A stretch of 64,000 nt of DNA, from positions 74,035,741 through 74,099,740 of the forward strand of contig CM041465.1 of the NCBI GenBank assembly GCA_023213395.1, written 5' to 3'. The stretch comes from Cycas panzhihuaensis. Lineage: Eukaryota; Cycadophyta. Positions within the stretch are counted from its first letter, which is position 1. Every line of letters begins with the position of its first letter. Below, in pieces: positions 36,470-49,000 of the stretch. The position numbers and the translations under genes are program-made. The notes beneath the pieces are model-generated. The model was not told where the DNA came from, did no database searches, and saw only the letters and a program-made list of their open reading frames with translations.

Positions 36470-37641
36470 CTCGAGGAGACCAGTAGGTATTAGGGAGATG
36501 TGGCCTGTTGAAGGCCATCCGGACCCCATAGTATGCTTCAGATTAGCATCTCCTAGTTAACACAGTCTCACACTGGGATCACAGGCAGTACGTGTTCCAC
36601 CTCCCCCAAGTGGGGGATGTCACTGTCACACCCGGAGACATCCGTAGGATCCTAGGGGTACCGGTAACAGGAGCACTAGCATCACTAGGGGCATTAACTA
36701 GCAACGACGTGGCACACAGGGAGGCAACTACCTATTTCTCAAGTTAAGACAGGTGGGAGAGGAGAGGTATACCTGTATAGAGCATGGTCATATTGCGGAT
36801 TCCTTGGGTAAGGAAGTTGATCACACTATGCATTATGTTTTGGATATCCTAGAAACAAAACTATAGAGACATACCTGGCGGATGGATGGAGACTGTAAGG
36901 AGATGCAAAGCTAGGGAGAGGCTGGACTAGGCCACATTGATAGCAGTGAACTTGATCACCCAGTTGGATGCTATCAAGTTGATTAAGAGAGGAGGTTTGT
37001 CATAAGCACGTCGTTACAGTGCTGGTTTTTCGATCACTTTGGAGCAGTGGCACCGATAGGAGGACCGCACTCTATTTCAATGTGGGCTCCCATGGTCCAT
37101 AGGTGGTAGACTTAGTTTAGGGTGACCGAGGATCAGACACACGTTTGACGCTCGATGGAGGCTACATCACTAGACCTCCTCACCATGGCAGACTACATGG
37201 CAGACCTATATAATTGGATGAGAAGGGATAGTGACAATGAGGTAGGAAGGGCAAGAGGAGTCGGAGGCCCTAGAGGAGATGATGACGATGATGATGATGA
37301 TGGGGATGATGGGGTAGGCCCATCAGGAGTGGTAGGTGGTGAGGCAGGTTTGTCAGGGACTGCAGGAGGAGAGGCAGGACCTTCAGGAGCTACAAGAGGA
37401 GAGGTGAGTCTTTTAGGAGCTACAGGGACAGGCAGGCCACCACAGACGCTAGTCAGGAGACTGAGGATCATCGGGAGATCCTGAGTAGTGGTGGTAACCA
37501 GAGCTGAAGAGGGTGGAGGCAATGCTCTAGTAGGTTAGGCTATTGACGAGGTGGTACCAGAGGAGGAGGAGGTACCAGCCGCTGAGGGAGGACATGAGGA
37601 GGAGGTGGTCGTACGAGTTGAGGAGCCGATAGTCCCAATAG
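36470..37641 (+). pseudogene. Antisense gene of G, first part: plant-mobile-domain-like block and acidic linker
   Basis: On the strand opposite to gag-pol, 36544-36745 reads HLLVNTVSHWDHRQYVF, then HLPQVGDVTVTPGDIRRIL and GVPVTG. This follows the plant mobile domain pattern (W....H.FHLP.GE.T.T..D...LLG.PV.G), a domain of MAIN/MAIL1-type proteins also known from transposable elements. Stops and frame changes follow. From 37125 a frame reads VTEDQTHV, then MEATSLDLL (37155), an eight-Asp run, Gly/Ser-rich repeats (GGEAGPSG-like) and a Glu-rich tail. TGA (37482) and TAG (near 37534) interrupt it but the phase is kept to 37641, where a splice donor is seen. The role is unknown; these domains are thought to act in the nucleus. 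Confidence 0.65.
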
Positions 37642-37764
37642 GTGAGATGCCACCCTTTCCTATTCTCTTTCAACCACTAGGCATCTAGATGCTTTCCTTT
37701 GATTTAGTTTATTTAATATACATATAGATGTACATACTAACATGTGGTGTATTGGACTTTGCAG
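37642..37764 (+). other. Probable intron of the antisense gene
   Basis: The donor gtgag is at 37642, the acceptor ttgcag ends at 37764, and a perfect TACTAAC lies at 37735-37741, about 24 bases before the acceptor. Splicing joins ...EEPIVPI to GVAKIGRLVKAVV in one phase. The removed stretch is AT-rich compared with its GC-richer surroundings. Confidence 0.6.
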
Positions 37765-38400
37765 GAGTAGCGAAGATTGGGAGACTGGTTAAGGCGGTAG
37801 TCCGAGAGATGTTCCCCTGGGCCTACGCAGAGGGGCAACCTCCTATCTAGGCAGGAGAGGAGCCACGATTGGTAGGGGCCCATACAACAACATTTATCCC
37901 ATTAATCAGGTCTAAATATGTGTGGGTAGTGGAGTCCCAGGAGTACGAGGCGAGGGTGGGACAACTACAGGGTGAGCTAGAGGGGACCATAGCAGAGAGG
38001 GATACTCTACGAGGTCAGGTCTAGGCACTAGAGGCTCATGGAGGAGTAGGTGGCGATGCAGAGAGTCGCATCAGAGTGGCAGTGCTAGAGGAGCGGCTTT
38101 GAGGGATGGAGGAGATGTTTGAGAGGCTGGAGGAGAGGCTTCGAGGAGTAAAGGGTGAGAGGGATCGTATCCAGGCACGATATAATCAACTGGTGGATCA
38201 GGTGACGTCGAGGTCATTGCAGAGTAGGACACATACTCACATGATGGCGATGATCTCGAGGAGGCCTTAAGATGAGGGGAGTGAGGCAGGGAGCTCCTAG
38301 AGGCACAGGAGGAGTCTAGGAGGTATGTGGTCACCAGGAGAGGGATCACATGGACTAGGAGATGACACACCATGAGTAGAAGACCACTAGGTAGTAGGAG
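37765..38400 (+). pseudogene. Antisense gene of G, second part: coiled coil
   Basis: In phase with the upstream exon it reads KAVVREMFPWAYAEG, then YVWVVESQEYEARVGQ, LQGELEGTIAERDTLRGQV, VAVLEERL, EEMFERLEERLRGVKGERD and RIQARYNQLVDQV. The heptad spacing of Leu/Val/Ile with many Glu and Arg indicates a coiled coil of over 100 residues. In-phase TAG/TGA codons occur where Gln or Arg is likely. After 38220 it becomes Ser/Gly-rich and ends among stops. A dimerising C-terminal half for the plant-mobile-domain-like protein is the simplest reading. Confidence 0.65.
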
Positions 38401-39154
38401 GTGCTAGTTTTAATTTGGGAAAGCACCGAACCTCTAGTCAGCTACCATATGTTGCCACATGATTGTTCTCATCCCTGCAAGGATTCTGGCTTCCCGTAGA
38501 TGATGTACCATACCATTTGTATGATATGACACGTTACGATTTTTATGTATATAGACGGGGCCATTGGTACCCCATTTGATATGTGATAGTGTGTGATGAC
38601 ATATGTTGGTGGATTATGTTGCATTTACTTTTATGTGTATATTTGTGTATACATAGGTGAGGGTGTACAGGTGCATGAGGAGCTATAGATTATGATTATT
38701 TTGAGTTAATTACCATATAGTTTATGTTAGAGGATTGTTTGAGTTGCACACACTTCCTTCCATGTAGGGCCATACCCCTAGCAAGTGCACACACGATCAC
38801 CATGGGCATCAGTGATGGGTGTATGTGGGGCTAGGAGACAAAGGGCTATATATATCCACATAGGAGCATAGTAGAATATGCAAAGGAAGCACTAGTGGGA
38901 ACATGAGCAACGATACTAAAGCATGCCATCCTAGTTGGGGAGTGTTTCTAGGCTCAGGAGCAATAGGGACAACACACCCAATTAGGAGGATGGGCCCCCT
39001 AAAGAAAGGGGGACAAGGGGTTCTGTGAGAGGAACCCAAGAGAAGTGAGAAGGCCACCCTAAATTGCCATTCTGCCTATGATTAGGAAGAATAGAGACAC
39101 ACCTAGGATGGTAGTTTAGGCTCATTTAAGAGCACAAAGAGAGAAGTGAAATGG
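38401..39154. other. Gypsy G interior, no gene recognised
   Basis: Spacer between the end of the antisense gene and the end of integrase. The - frame at 38809-39057 has no motif. Confidence 0.5.
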
Positions 39155-40533
39155 TCATGCGTATAATTTCTTTAGGAATTTCTTATTAATAGCCTTCTCA
39201 AACTCAAGACCTTCCAAGGTGGCAATCCTATAAGTGTCGTTACTGGGGCTATTAAGAATGACGAAGGGGCTGACCCATTTAGGCCCGAACTCGGATAGGC
39301 AGTCGTGGAGATATTCTAATTTGAGAACGTGGTCCCCAGGATGTAAAGGATGGGAACGAAGGTGTTTGTTATATGTCCTTCGTGCCCTGGCTTTAAAAGC
39401 GAGATTCACTTGGTAAGTAGTCAAGCGCCTCTCATCTAAGGCTTCGAGGTCTAAAAGCTAAGCTTGGCAGATAGACACCTCATCGACAAGACCCTGAAGA
39501 GAGACTCGTAAAGAAGGAATCTCCACTTCCAATAGGAGAACTGCCTATGTTCCATACACTAGGAAAAAAGGGATCATTCCTATAGCCATACAGATAGGCG
39601 TGTGATATGCCCATAGAGTGGAAGGGAGCTATAGATGCCAATCTCTTTGAGATTGGTCTACAGTTTTTTTTTTTAAATGTTTATAAGGGTTTTGTTAAAC
39701 GATTCAACTTGGCCATTGGCTTGGGGGTAATAGGGAGAGGAGGTTTTGTGAGAAATTTTGAATTTCTCATAGAGTTCGTCCATCTCCTTATTATAGAAAG
39801 GAGTCCCATTATCTGTTATCAAGACATCGAGAACTCCAAAATGGTAGATGATGTGTTGGTAGATGAAGGTGGCTATCATCTTACTAGGAGTAGTGGTCAA
39901 AGGAACTGCCTCTACCCATTTAGTGGAGTACTCCGTAGTAGTCAGGATGAACTTGTGCTATGATGAAGAGGATAGAGATATGGCTCTAATAAGGTCCAAC
40001 CCCCATTGGGAAAATGGCCATGGAGATATAACGGGATGGGGGGCCTCGGATGGCAAGTGGGTGATGTTAGCATGCTCCTAACACTACTGACATCTCAGGG
40101 CATAGGCATGGGCATCCTTAAAGAGGGATGGTCAGTAATACCCTATACGAAGGATCTTTTGGGCCATGGATTGGCCCCCAAAGTGACCTCCACAAATGTT
40201 GTTGTAGCATTCATGGAGTATTTGGTTCACTTCGTTAAGGTTGACGCAATGAAGAAGGATCCCATCAAAGGATATCTTGTATAACACTTCACCCATGAGG
40301 AAGTATTGCCTGGCAGTAGCCTGAATACAAGACCTAACTTTGTTACTAGCTTTAGGGTGATACTGTTGCTGGGCTAGGTATTGTACAATGTCTTCGTACC
40401 ACTCACTGCCAGTAAGCGAATAAGGAGAAAAATTTGAAATGGCCAAGATAGGCTCACCAGGCAAAGAATCATCAATGGGAATGTTGAAAGGGTTTGGGAT
40501 GGGGGCATCGACGAGTTGCTCAACCACCACCAT
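39155..40533 (-). pseudogene. Gypsy G: integrase, decayed
   Basis: From high to low: the zinc-binding region HECYNNICGGHFGGQ (near 40190) followed by LRCQ*C, the first catalytic Asp in WGLDLI (near 39995), the second in LITDNGTPFYNKEMDE (near 39800) and the Glu in YYPQANGQVESFNKTL (near 39700), completing DDE. The C-terminal part reads ARARRTYNKHLR and FGPKWVSPFVIL, ending in a stop near 39155. No chromodomain is visible, as expected for the Tat lineage. A poly-A expansion (poly-T on + near 39665) and Gln-to-stop changes break it. It would insert element cDNA into the genome. Confidence 0.9.
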
Positions 40534-41760
40534 CCCTTTCTTTGACTTCTTGTTAATGATTTGGATGTCAAATTCTTGAAGGAGGACGACCCACTAGTCG
40601 GTCCTACCTGTCAGGTTAGGTTAGGTGAGTAAATATCTTAGGGGATTAGATTGGATGATCACCTGAGTAATATTCCCAAGCAAGTAATGGCTAAACTTCT
40701 TAGTAGCATGTACCAAGGAGAGACACTCCTTCTCGGTGGGGGAGTAGTTAAGTGCAACATTCATGAGAGTCTAACTAATGAAGTAAATGGCCTTTTCAAT
40801 TCCCGAATCATCCTCCTAAGCTAACATAGTGCCCAAGGACTCATCGGTAGTTGAAGTGTAAAGAACGAACGGCTTGTCAAAGAGAGGGGGCACCAACGTT
40901 AGGGCGAAAGCGAGAGCTTCCTTGAGTTCTTCGAAGGCTTACTGGGCCTTTGAAGACCAGATGAATGGGGCTCCCTTCTTTAGTAGGTTGGTAATAAGTT
41001 TAGCGTTTATAGCAAAATTTACTAAGAAATGCTAAGAAATCCAACCCTACCTAAGAACGACTTGATCTATCGTTAGGTTTTAAGAGGTAGCATGTCAAGG
41101 ATGGCCTTGACCTTATTGGGGTCGATTTGGATCCCTTGTTTTGACATAAAGAAACTAAGGAGTTTGCCTGCTATCATGACAAGCACACATTTAAGAGGCT
41201 TAAGGCTTACATGGTATTTGTGACATCGCGTGAAGATGGCTCACAAATCAGAAGGGTGATGGGCCCTAATACATGAGAGAACCATCATATCATCCATGGA
41301 AACCTCTAAAGATTTATTGATAAGATCATGGAAAATAAATTACATCGCCCTTTGATAGGTGGCACCTGTATTCTTTAGCCTGAAGGGCATCGCCTTATAA
41401 GCGAAGGTACCCCACGAGGTAGTGAAGGTTGTCTTATGATGGTCTTCAGGAGAAATCTGGATTTGGTTGTAGCCCGAGAAGCCATCCATTAAAGACATGA
41501 CCACAAAGTCAGTAGTTCGATCAATGATTTGATCGATGAAGGGAAGTGGGAAGTTGTCCTTTAGACACACGTTGTTGATGTCTCAGAAATCAACACACAT
41601 CCTAATTGTCCCCTTCCTTTTGGTAATGGGGACAATATTAGACACCCACTTGGGGTAGTCGATAGAAGTGATGAACCCCACATTTAGGAGTTTTTCCACT
41701 TCCATCTTGATAGCAACTGAAAGCTTGGGATAAAGAGGGCACTACTTTTGATGCATGGGG
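40534..41760 (-). pseudogene. Gypsy G: reverse transcriptase and first RNase H, decayed
   Basis: WVSNIVPITKRKGTIRMCVDF opens RT (near 41660). DNFPLPFIDQIID and LMDGFSGYNQIQISPED carry the first catalytic Asp (near 41480). GTFAYKAMPFRLKN and GATYQRAM follow. SMDDMMV at about 41300 stands for the usual YVDD box and keeps both Asp. RNase H follows with FVLYTSTTDESLGTML (near 40860), YSPTEKECLSLV and LLQEFDIQI. A TGA in VDF*DINN probably replaces Arg. Confidence 0.9.
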
Positions 41761-42176
41761 TGAGTGCCCAGGATAGTAGTGAGGTTGTGGGTAATGATTG
41801 AAGGGTCTATCCCCCTCCTATCAAAAAAGTCCTACGTGAAAACATCTCAAAATTCTTGGAATAGAAGGGTATACTCCTTTATTTCATCAGGAAAGCATTC
41901 CACTTCCACCTTAATGACCTTACCTAGGGCAAGGACTATGTCATTGGTTGCCCCTATACACATGGAATTCCCTTCCTCGAAGTGAAGGGGAGCTCAGTCA
42001 ATGGGAAGGGGCAAAATAGGAGATAGATTTGGGTCGGCGAGGAAAGACTCGATAGCTAGGACCTTTTGATGACCAAGCCTATGGTGACTAGAAGGGAGAT
42101 TGGGCACAGAGCCCACTAAATGCTCAAGAAAAGCCTCGTCGTCTTTGAAGTAGTCCACCCCATGGATGATCACGTC

Positions 42177-43140
42177 TCAAGAAGATGAGGAGAGGAGAGA
42201 AGAAGAAGCAACGGGACTGTGGCAATCGACACACCGCTCGACATACCCAAAGGACTCTCTAGAAGAGTTGGAAAGAGTTCTCATGTGAGGAACAGTAGGA
42301 GGCTCCCCAACTTCATTATTTATAAGGGACGATGAAGAGGGAGATGCAAGAATCACCTGATTGATAGGAGTGATAACATGAGACATAAGGGAAGAGTTAG
42401 TTTCTTCAATAGTGGGAGTTCCAGATTGGGACCTGAAATGAAGGGAGTGCCCCCTACTCATGCCTAGGAGAGAGATGGGATGAGGGAAATCCTTATCCTC
42501 ACAATCAAACTCATCATTGCTAAGTATAGCGAGATACCTATAGCTTCCGACACCAATAGAGGTGAAGCGTGTGAGGTTGGAAGAAGAAGGTGAAGGGTCT
42601 TCTTCCAAAGGGGATGGATTAGGGATATCGATAGAGTAAGCAAAAGCATGGGTAGAAAGGTCCTTGTCACCCTTTATCTGACCATGAACCGCTTGACGAG
42701 GTTGGTAAAGTTGCTTAGTGGGAGGCAGCTCTCAAGAGATAACCCTCATTCACCCCTCATGGATGAACTTAAGTTGTCCCCATCAGGACGAGCACATGAC
42801 TCCCATTTGGTTGAGCCATGGGCATCCCAATAGAAGATTGTAGTTGATATCAATGCCAAAAACTATAATATTGGTGATGACAGTCTTGTCTTCAAAAGTA
42901 AGAGGGATGGACACTGATCCCAAAGGTGTCTTTTTGCTACCATCGTAGCCTTGACACTGCCATGGAACTGGCTCCAGGGATGATATGCAAAGCTCTTGCA
43001 TGGCGCACAAAGGCATGGCATTAACAGAAGAACCATTATCGACAATGGTTCTCTGTAAAGTGTAGTAAGGGATATCAATAGTTATGGTGAAGGGGAAATG
43101 CCATTGGTATTCCCTTTCATCAGTAGGGGAAGATCCTTAA
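42177..43140 (-). pseudogene. Gypsy G: protease and linker to RT
   Basis: The aspartic protease motif reads IVDNGSSVNAMPL (near 43040), followed by LGSVSIPLTFED and IDINYNLLLGCPWLNQMGV (near 42830). This segment is characteristic of Tat/Ogre proteases. The frame at 42608-42177 is a Ser/Pro-rich linker. The enzyme would cut the gag-pol polyprotein. Confidence 0.8.
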
Positions 43141-43542
43141 GATCAAAAGAGATGACAAATTCATAACTTGGGGCAATACCCAAGGTGTGGATGGATGTGT
43201 CGCCCAATCCTAAGGCTTCCAAGAGAAGCATATGCTATTCAGGGCATCTCCTCAAGACATCCATTGTGGACATTCTAGTGGCCACAGTGTGGAGCTCATC
43301 GAGAATGGAGAAAGGCTTCCCTTTTGCGGTAGGTGGGGGAAGGGCTCTTCAAAAGTTGTAGCGACTAGGGTGCACGGGAATGGTCTTGGGGAGTGCAAGG
43401 ACTTTCAGAAGAGAGGTTTCCAGAAGAGGGTCAAGGTGAGGTGTGGATGAAGAGGCATCGTTCGCCTCTTTAACTACTTGAGACTGGGTTAAGGTGTATA
43501 ATGGAGTAGTCTTGAGCATCTAAATGACCTTCTTTTCCTTAT

Positions 43543-45812
43543 TTCAGGAGTGAGAAGGTGAAGGAGTGTGATGATTGGGAGAATAAGAGGAAGATGATAG
43601 ATTCCTCATACTCTTCCCTTTTACTTGCGAAGGGCAAGGGTTTGGGGATCTTCTCCTATTTTGGTTATTCTTTTGTTGGTTAGTACGATCACATTCCCCA
43701 TGTTTGGGGAAGGGATCTTTATGGATGGGCTAGTCTAAGTTAGGCCTAGATGCCTGTTTGGAAAAAGAATCATACTACAGGGTAGCTCTAGGGTGCTGGG
43801 CCCAGCACTGTGAATCTTTATGGAAGCACTCTCTATGGATGGAACACCACTTCTTTTTAAGAGAGGAATAAGGTTTTTTCACCTGAGAAGACTGGGTGTT
43901 ACCACCTTTAGAGGGAGCAGCTTGGAAAGCCTGATGGACTGACTTATGTGAGGTAAGGGATGAAGGAGCCTGGAGTTTGAACTCCTTTATAGTACATTCG
44001 AATGAACATATGGAGGAAGTGAGAGGATCTAAGGTCTTCTCTATAGGATGAGAAGAAGACCTGGCAGACTACTGGATTTTGGTCTCTCAGGGTGGTGGAG
44101 GTGCCTCACGTCATTGTGAGGGATTTAGAGGCTTCTTGAGTCTAGCTTGGATCTCAATGGCCTCAAGTGCCAAGCACTTAGCTATGGAAGAGTTGCACGT
44201 AGTTGCCTCCATTTTAAGGACTTTGACGTGGACTTCTGGGCGAAGAGTGTTGACAAAGATGTCCCTCTTCAACTCCTCAGGTAGAGTTGCCTTGGTGGAA
44301 TGAAGAAGGTCATGGAAGTGTCTTACAAAGTCATGATTCATTTCATTGTGACCTTGTTTAAGAGACAAAAAAGCTTTCATCCCACTCTCGAATGGACATG
44401 CTACGTCAAAATAATTAACGAATTTATCCACAAGCTATTCAAATGAAGAAATAGAATGTGCAGGCAGGTTATAAAACCACTTGAGGGCATCGCCCTAAAG
44501 GGATCGTGGGAAAAGTTTCATAAGAATGTGGTCATAGGCCCAGTAATCATTGCATGCCATAGAAAAACTATGGACATACTCTATTGGGTCCTGTTATGAA
44601 GTCCCATTAAATTTGGGGACCTTAAGAGGGTGAGGCGGTACGTTGGTTCTTAGCGCCTCGATGGATAGGGGTGTTGACCTATAGTCCATAAAGGGGCATA
44701 CCCTTAACTAGACCATAAGGTCAATGGAAGTTGGAAGAGGAGGTGGGCAAAGTTGCCTAAATCCTCCTTAGAGAGTTTGGTTCAAAGGGGGATGTTGTCC
44801 CCTCACTGTTTGGTGAGAGGATACGAATCCCACATTCAAAGGGGCATGCACATGAGTAGATAGGTGTGACAGACCCATTCCTCCTTGAGGAACTGCTCCT
44901 TGTTGGAAAGGAGCTTGAGAGAAAATGCCCTAGGAGGGGGATGGCCCTCCTTGCAAAGGCACAATATGAGGTGTAACACATGATGATAGAAAAGAGGGGT
45001 GAGGGACTAGATTTTGCCCATATGGGCTGCTCGTGGGTGGTGCGACCCCGTATGGGTGCAAAGGATCCACCCCATAAGTAGGAAGGGAGTTCCCTTTACC
45101 GTGCCCCCACGATTGAGAGGTGTAACTGGGAGACACATAGAGAGAAGAATCCCTAGGTTGGTGTTGAGAGTGTGTGGGGGTAGGCCCCACATGACTATAA
45201 GTAGGGGGACACGCAGGTCCCCTAGGTCTAGTAGGTGGTGGATAGACTATGGTCAAAGGAGGAATAGTCGTTTGACTATACGAGGGCATGCTCAACCTGA
45301 GTTAAGAAGAAGGCATGCCTTGGGTAGTCCCCAAGGAACATAAACCATGAGGAGAAGAAGATGAAGTGAGAGGTAGGCTCATCATAAGTAGGGAAGTCGA
45401 ATGGGATGAACAAGGTAAGGGGGATGTAGAAGAAGGAAGCACAATAATTTGCAAGACGTTCTTGAACCACTTAGGGTACGGTTGGAGACATGTAGCTTGG
45501 AAACATTGGTTAAGGGCTTCTACTACATCGGTAGGAGGGGTATCTGCCTGATCGTAAGAGGTGGATAGAACCTCATACAAAGCAGACCCTATAGGGTGAT
45601 CCTCATGAGAGTTACCATTGTGGTGGTGAAACTCTAGAGGGGACGAAGGCTCTACTTCAGAAGTAGAGAGATGGTGGGGTTGTGGGTGTTACTGGTCACC
45701 TAGATAAAAGATGGGATCTTCATTCCCTTGGGCGGACACGTGGAAGGAAGTAGAAAGCTTGAGCGAATCAGATGCATAAGCATGGTATGCCCAATTTGAG
45801 AGAGATCCCTCC
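43543..45812 (-). pseudogene. Gypsy G: gag, decayed
   Basis: A likely start is the Met at 45812 (MEGSLSNWAYHAYASDS). The order is a low-complexity N-terminus, a Pro/Tyr/Thr-rich region (44930-45295), then the retrotransposon gag core VPKFNGTS (near 44620), MKLFPRSL*GDALKWFYNLP and VDKFVNYFDVA to 44111 (KATLPEELKRDIFVNTLRPE). A Tat-type zinc finger, C-x3-H-x4-H-x4-C in WCSIHRECFHKDSQCW (near 43850), binds nucleic acid. Several TAG/TGA codons and a frame break near 45300 inactivate it. Confidence 0.85.
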
Positions 45813-46068
45813 ATAATCGAATCAGGATCCGATGTAGGAAGGGAGTGATATGAAGAGCCTTCTAACAGCAGAGGTAGACCTCATAAGCAACGTGAGAATC
45901 GCCGCATATAAGTTTTGCCTATGGGTTGGAAGAAAGGAGAAATAAAGTGGTGTACACATTGGGGTTACCCAACAAAACCAAAAGGGAGAGCTACCAAGAG
46001 GAAGTAGCACCAATAGGAAGGGGGAAAGAATTATTCCCTTACTAGCGAGTCCCTAGTATGGTTGCAAG

Positions 46069-49000
46069 TAGAATCACATCTATGGGATGGTAACCAAACT
46101 TAGTTATGATTGAGTTAATCAACGAAAGGTTTCAGAATCTAAAGTTAATTTAGCAAGTGAGAGAGATCACTCGCATAGGGCATCTGTGCATCAAAACATA
46201 GGTTTGGGACCCACGAATGACATACAACTCCCTTCTGGTTAACTCGGTTTTGGTTTTGAGGGTAGCAAGAGTGACGAATATCCTCGGTTTCCTGAATAAC
46301 CTCAAGAAGTAAGTCCTCTCGCCCTTGGATGGCCGAAAGGGGGAGGCAAGACCAAATGAGGGAATGAATCCTCACAGAAAATAGAGGGATATGAATGGGA
46401 TGTATTCGGATAAAAGATATGGGAGCTACACACTTGCAAGAATGGAGTTGGGCAACTACCTCATATACGAGACCGACCCAAAGAAGGGGATGTCAAGGCT
46501 ACCTAACTAGTGTAGGTGTGACGGGATTAGAAGAGAATGTCCTAGAGGAAAAATCCTCCTTAGGCCAACCCACCCAAAGTGAGCTTGGGGGATAAGAGGC
46601 AACGGTGGAAGAGGCTTCTACCATCTTATGTGTGAAGGGTTTGACCTTTTATGTGTGATGATGAAGTGACATGTAAGTTGCTAAGTTTATTGTAAATAAA
46701 AGACAAAAGACATAAAAATAGTAAATATACTCTTGTTTACTCTCAATTGCAAAATCTCACTCTCTTTTCGTTTTTAATGGAGAAAAGGGAGTAAAAGGGG
46801 GCAAGTGACACAAGTGCAAACATGCATACAAGAGATGTAAGGCCAAAAGGAGATGCATGCAATCAAGTAAGAAAGTGAAAGGATATGGTTCCTATTCCAT
46901 GTTCTTTCCTAGAAGCATGAGTATAGCATACATATGTAAGTAGTAGATGCAAAACTGTTTATTTTCTCTTTTTCCTTTTTATGTTTCACCTATGCAAATA
47001 AATAAGATTAAGACAAAAAGGAAAGAGCTACAAAGAGAAAAGAACAGTGTACCTAGAGCACTGTGCGACTGAATAAAGATGTTCTCTTATGGCACAGTCA
47101 CTCTCCTTTTTCCTTTCCCCACACGTGGGTAGCATAGAGCAATGGTGTTGGGGCTTCCTTACCTTCTTGAATTAAAAGAAAAAGGCAAAAAAAATGAAAG
47201 GAAAGGACTATGCAAAGACAAAAATGACAAGGGAAAAGAATGAGGGAGACATACCCAGATTGATGTGTTTCTTTCTTCTCCGTGTGTAATGTAGCGAAAC
47301 CTGCAATCAAAGAGTACTCCCCCTTTCCCAAGGGGCTTCTAGGATGCCAAGTATATATGTGTATGAAAAGTGCATAAAAATGATGCAAGTAAAGTACTTC
47401 AATCAAAGTAAACTTTTAGCTAAGAAACAATCTCCAACCTCCTCAATACAAGCAAGACAAGATAAAAGGATGGGGGATGGTTAGCCTCAGAATGGCTAAC
47501 CCTCCAATGCACACACCTCCATACTATCCAAGCATATAAACAACAGATCTAGACAATCTAATAGCAGTAAAACATGCAGGAGATAGGTTGCACAAAGGTT
47601 GTAAATATTGTCGATGTTGCAAAGGCTGTGATGTGCAACGTTTGCAACTTAAGGCTAAGCCAACACCCAAAAGTAACGTACGATATGACTAAGGGTCAGA
47701 AACACTGCCCATGTAAGGCATCCAAGATTAGAACTAGCACAGTAATGGGATGTGTATGCTAATACCAGTGATGGCCTCTCTTCCAAGAGCTCTTTGGTAG
47801 CCTAAGGGAGGCACAAAAGATGAAGAGGAAAAGGGGAGAAGGGGGTTGCCCTTGAGGAGCAAGCCTTGTTGGGTGCGAAACCTGCCTTAACTCCTTTCTC
47901 TTACTTTTTTAGCATCTCTCCTTGTAGCCTCCTTAGAGAAACTAGGAGAGAGTAGGAAGGTAGGGAGAACAGGCAAGGAGAAAATAGATGGGATGCCTCC
48001 TATACTTGATGGATAATTTGAGAAAAGAAAGATATGTAGGGTATTCTAATCTCTTTTAGGGGAACTAAAAGGAATAAAATGAAATATAAATGGATTAATA
48101 CCTGCTATGGGTGGATTGGTAGGATATCTGCCTAAGAAAATGGCAGAGAAAGGTAGTCCTGTGAGGTTTGCAGGTGGGTTCTTGTATAGGCTATGAAACC
48201 TGAAGGAGAAACCTGATGAAATCTGATGCTTGTCCATAGAAGTGAGACTTGGAGCATGTCCTTGCTTGGAGAAGCTTTGTCTCAGGCCTTCTGCCATGAA
48301 TCTAAGCTGCAAAGGGTGGATCTTAGGCTGGGACATAGGTGTGTTGGATGTTGTAGGGCACTCCTGCAGAAAATCACCTCTAAAGGTAAAAGAGGAGAGG
48401 AGAAAAGATGGAAAAAGAAGAAGAAATGAAGTCTTTTTTAGGTTTTATACCTAACCCTAGCTCAATTGGATGATTAGGGTTAGGCTAGGACTTGGGATAT
48501 GACTTAGCCACGTGGCAATTTCTTGAAAATTACAAAATTTGCCATGACAGATTTAAAAAAAATGTTTTATGACAGTCGCCCCATGGTAAACTTCACAATA
48601 CCGCGAAGTTCACCGTAGTACCACAACATTTGTCAGGATGTGGTAACATAATGAAAAAACAAAAGGAGAAGAGGGAACTAGGAGCCCTAAAGAAAGGTAC
48701 CCTAGGCCTAGGAGGGCCTAACTCTCTATCTAGGTCACTGGGGATAGTCATAAGGAAGAGATGACCTACACCAGATGGGGCACCAGAGAGATAGGATTCC
48801 CAAGAAGCTGGCAAATGGATAGGAAGATATTAATCACACCTAGCGAGGCACTAAGAGCTATGATGTGGCAATGGGAGTGTGAATGGATCACATGGGCTAG
48901 TTGGTACTTAGGACAATATGGAGGTGCATAAGAGGGCTGTGGAGTGCCATTGCGATACATGTCCCGTGATTGTCATAAGTTAGAATAGTATCAAGCAATA

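Noticed and set aside
37193-37522. 109-codon - strand Ser/Pro-rich frame
   Set aside because: It is the reverse of the acidic/Gly-rich linker on the + strand, which joins in phase to further coding sequence.
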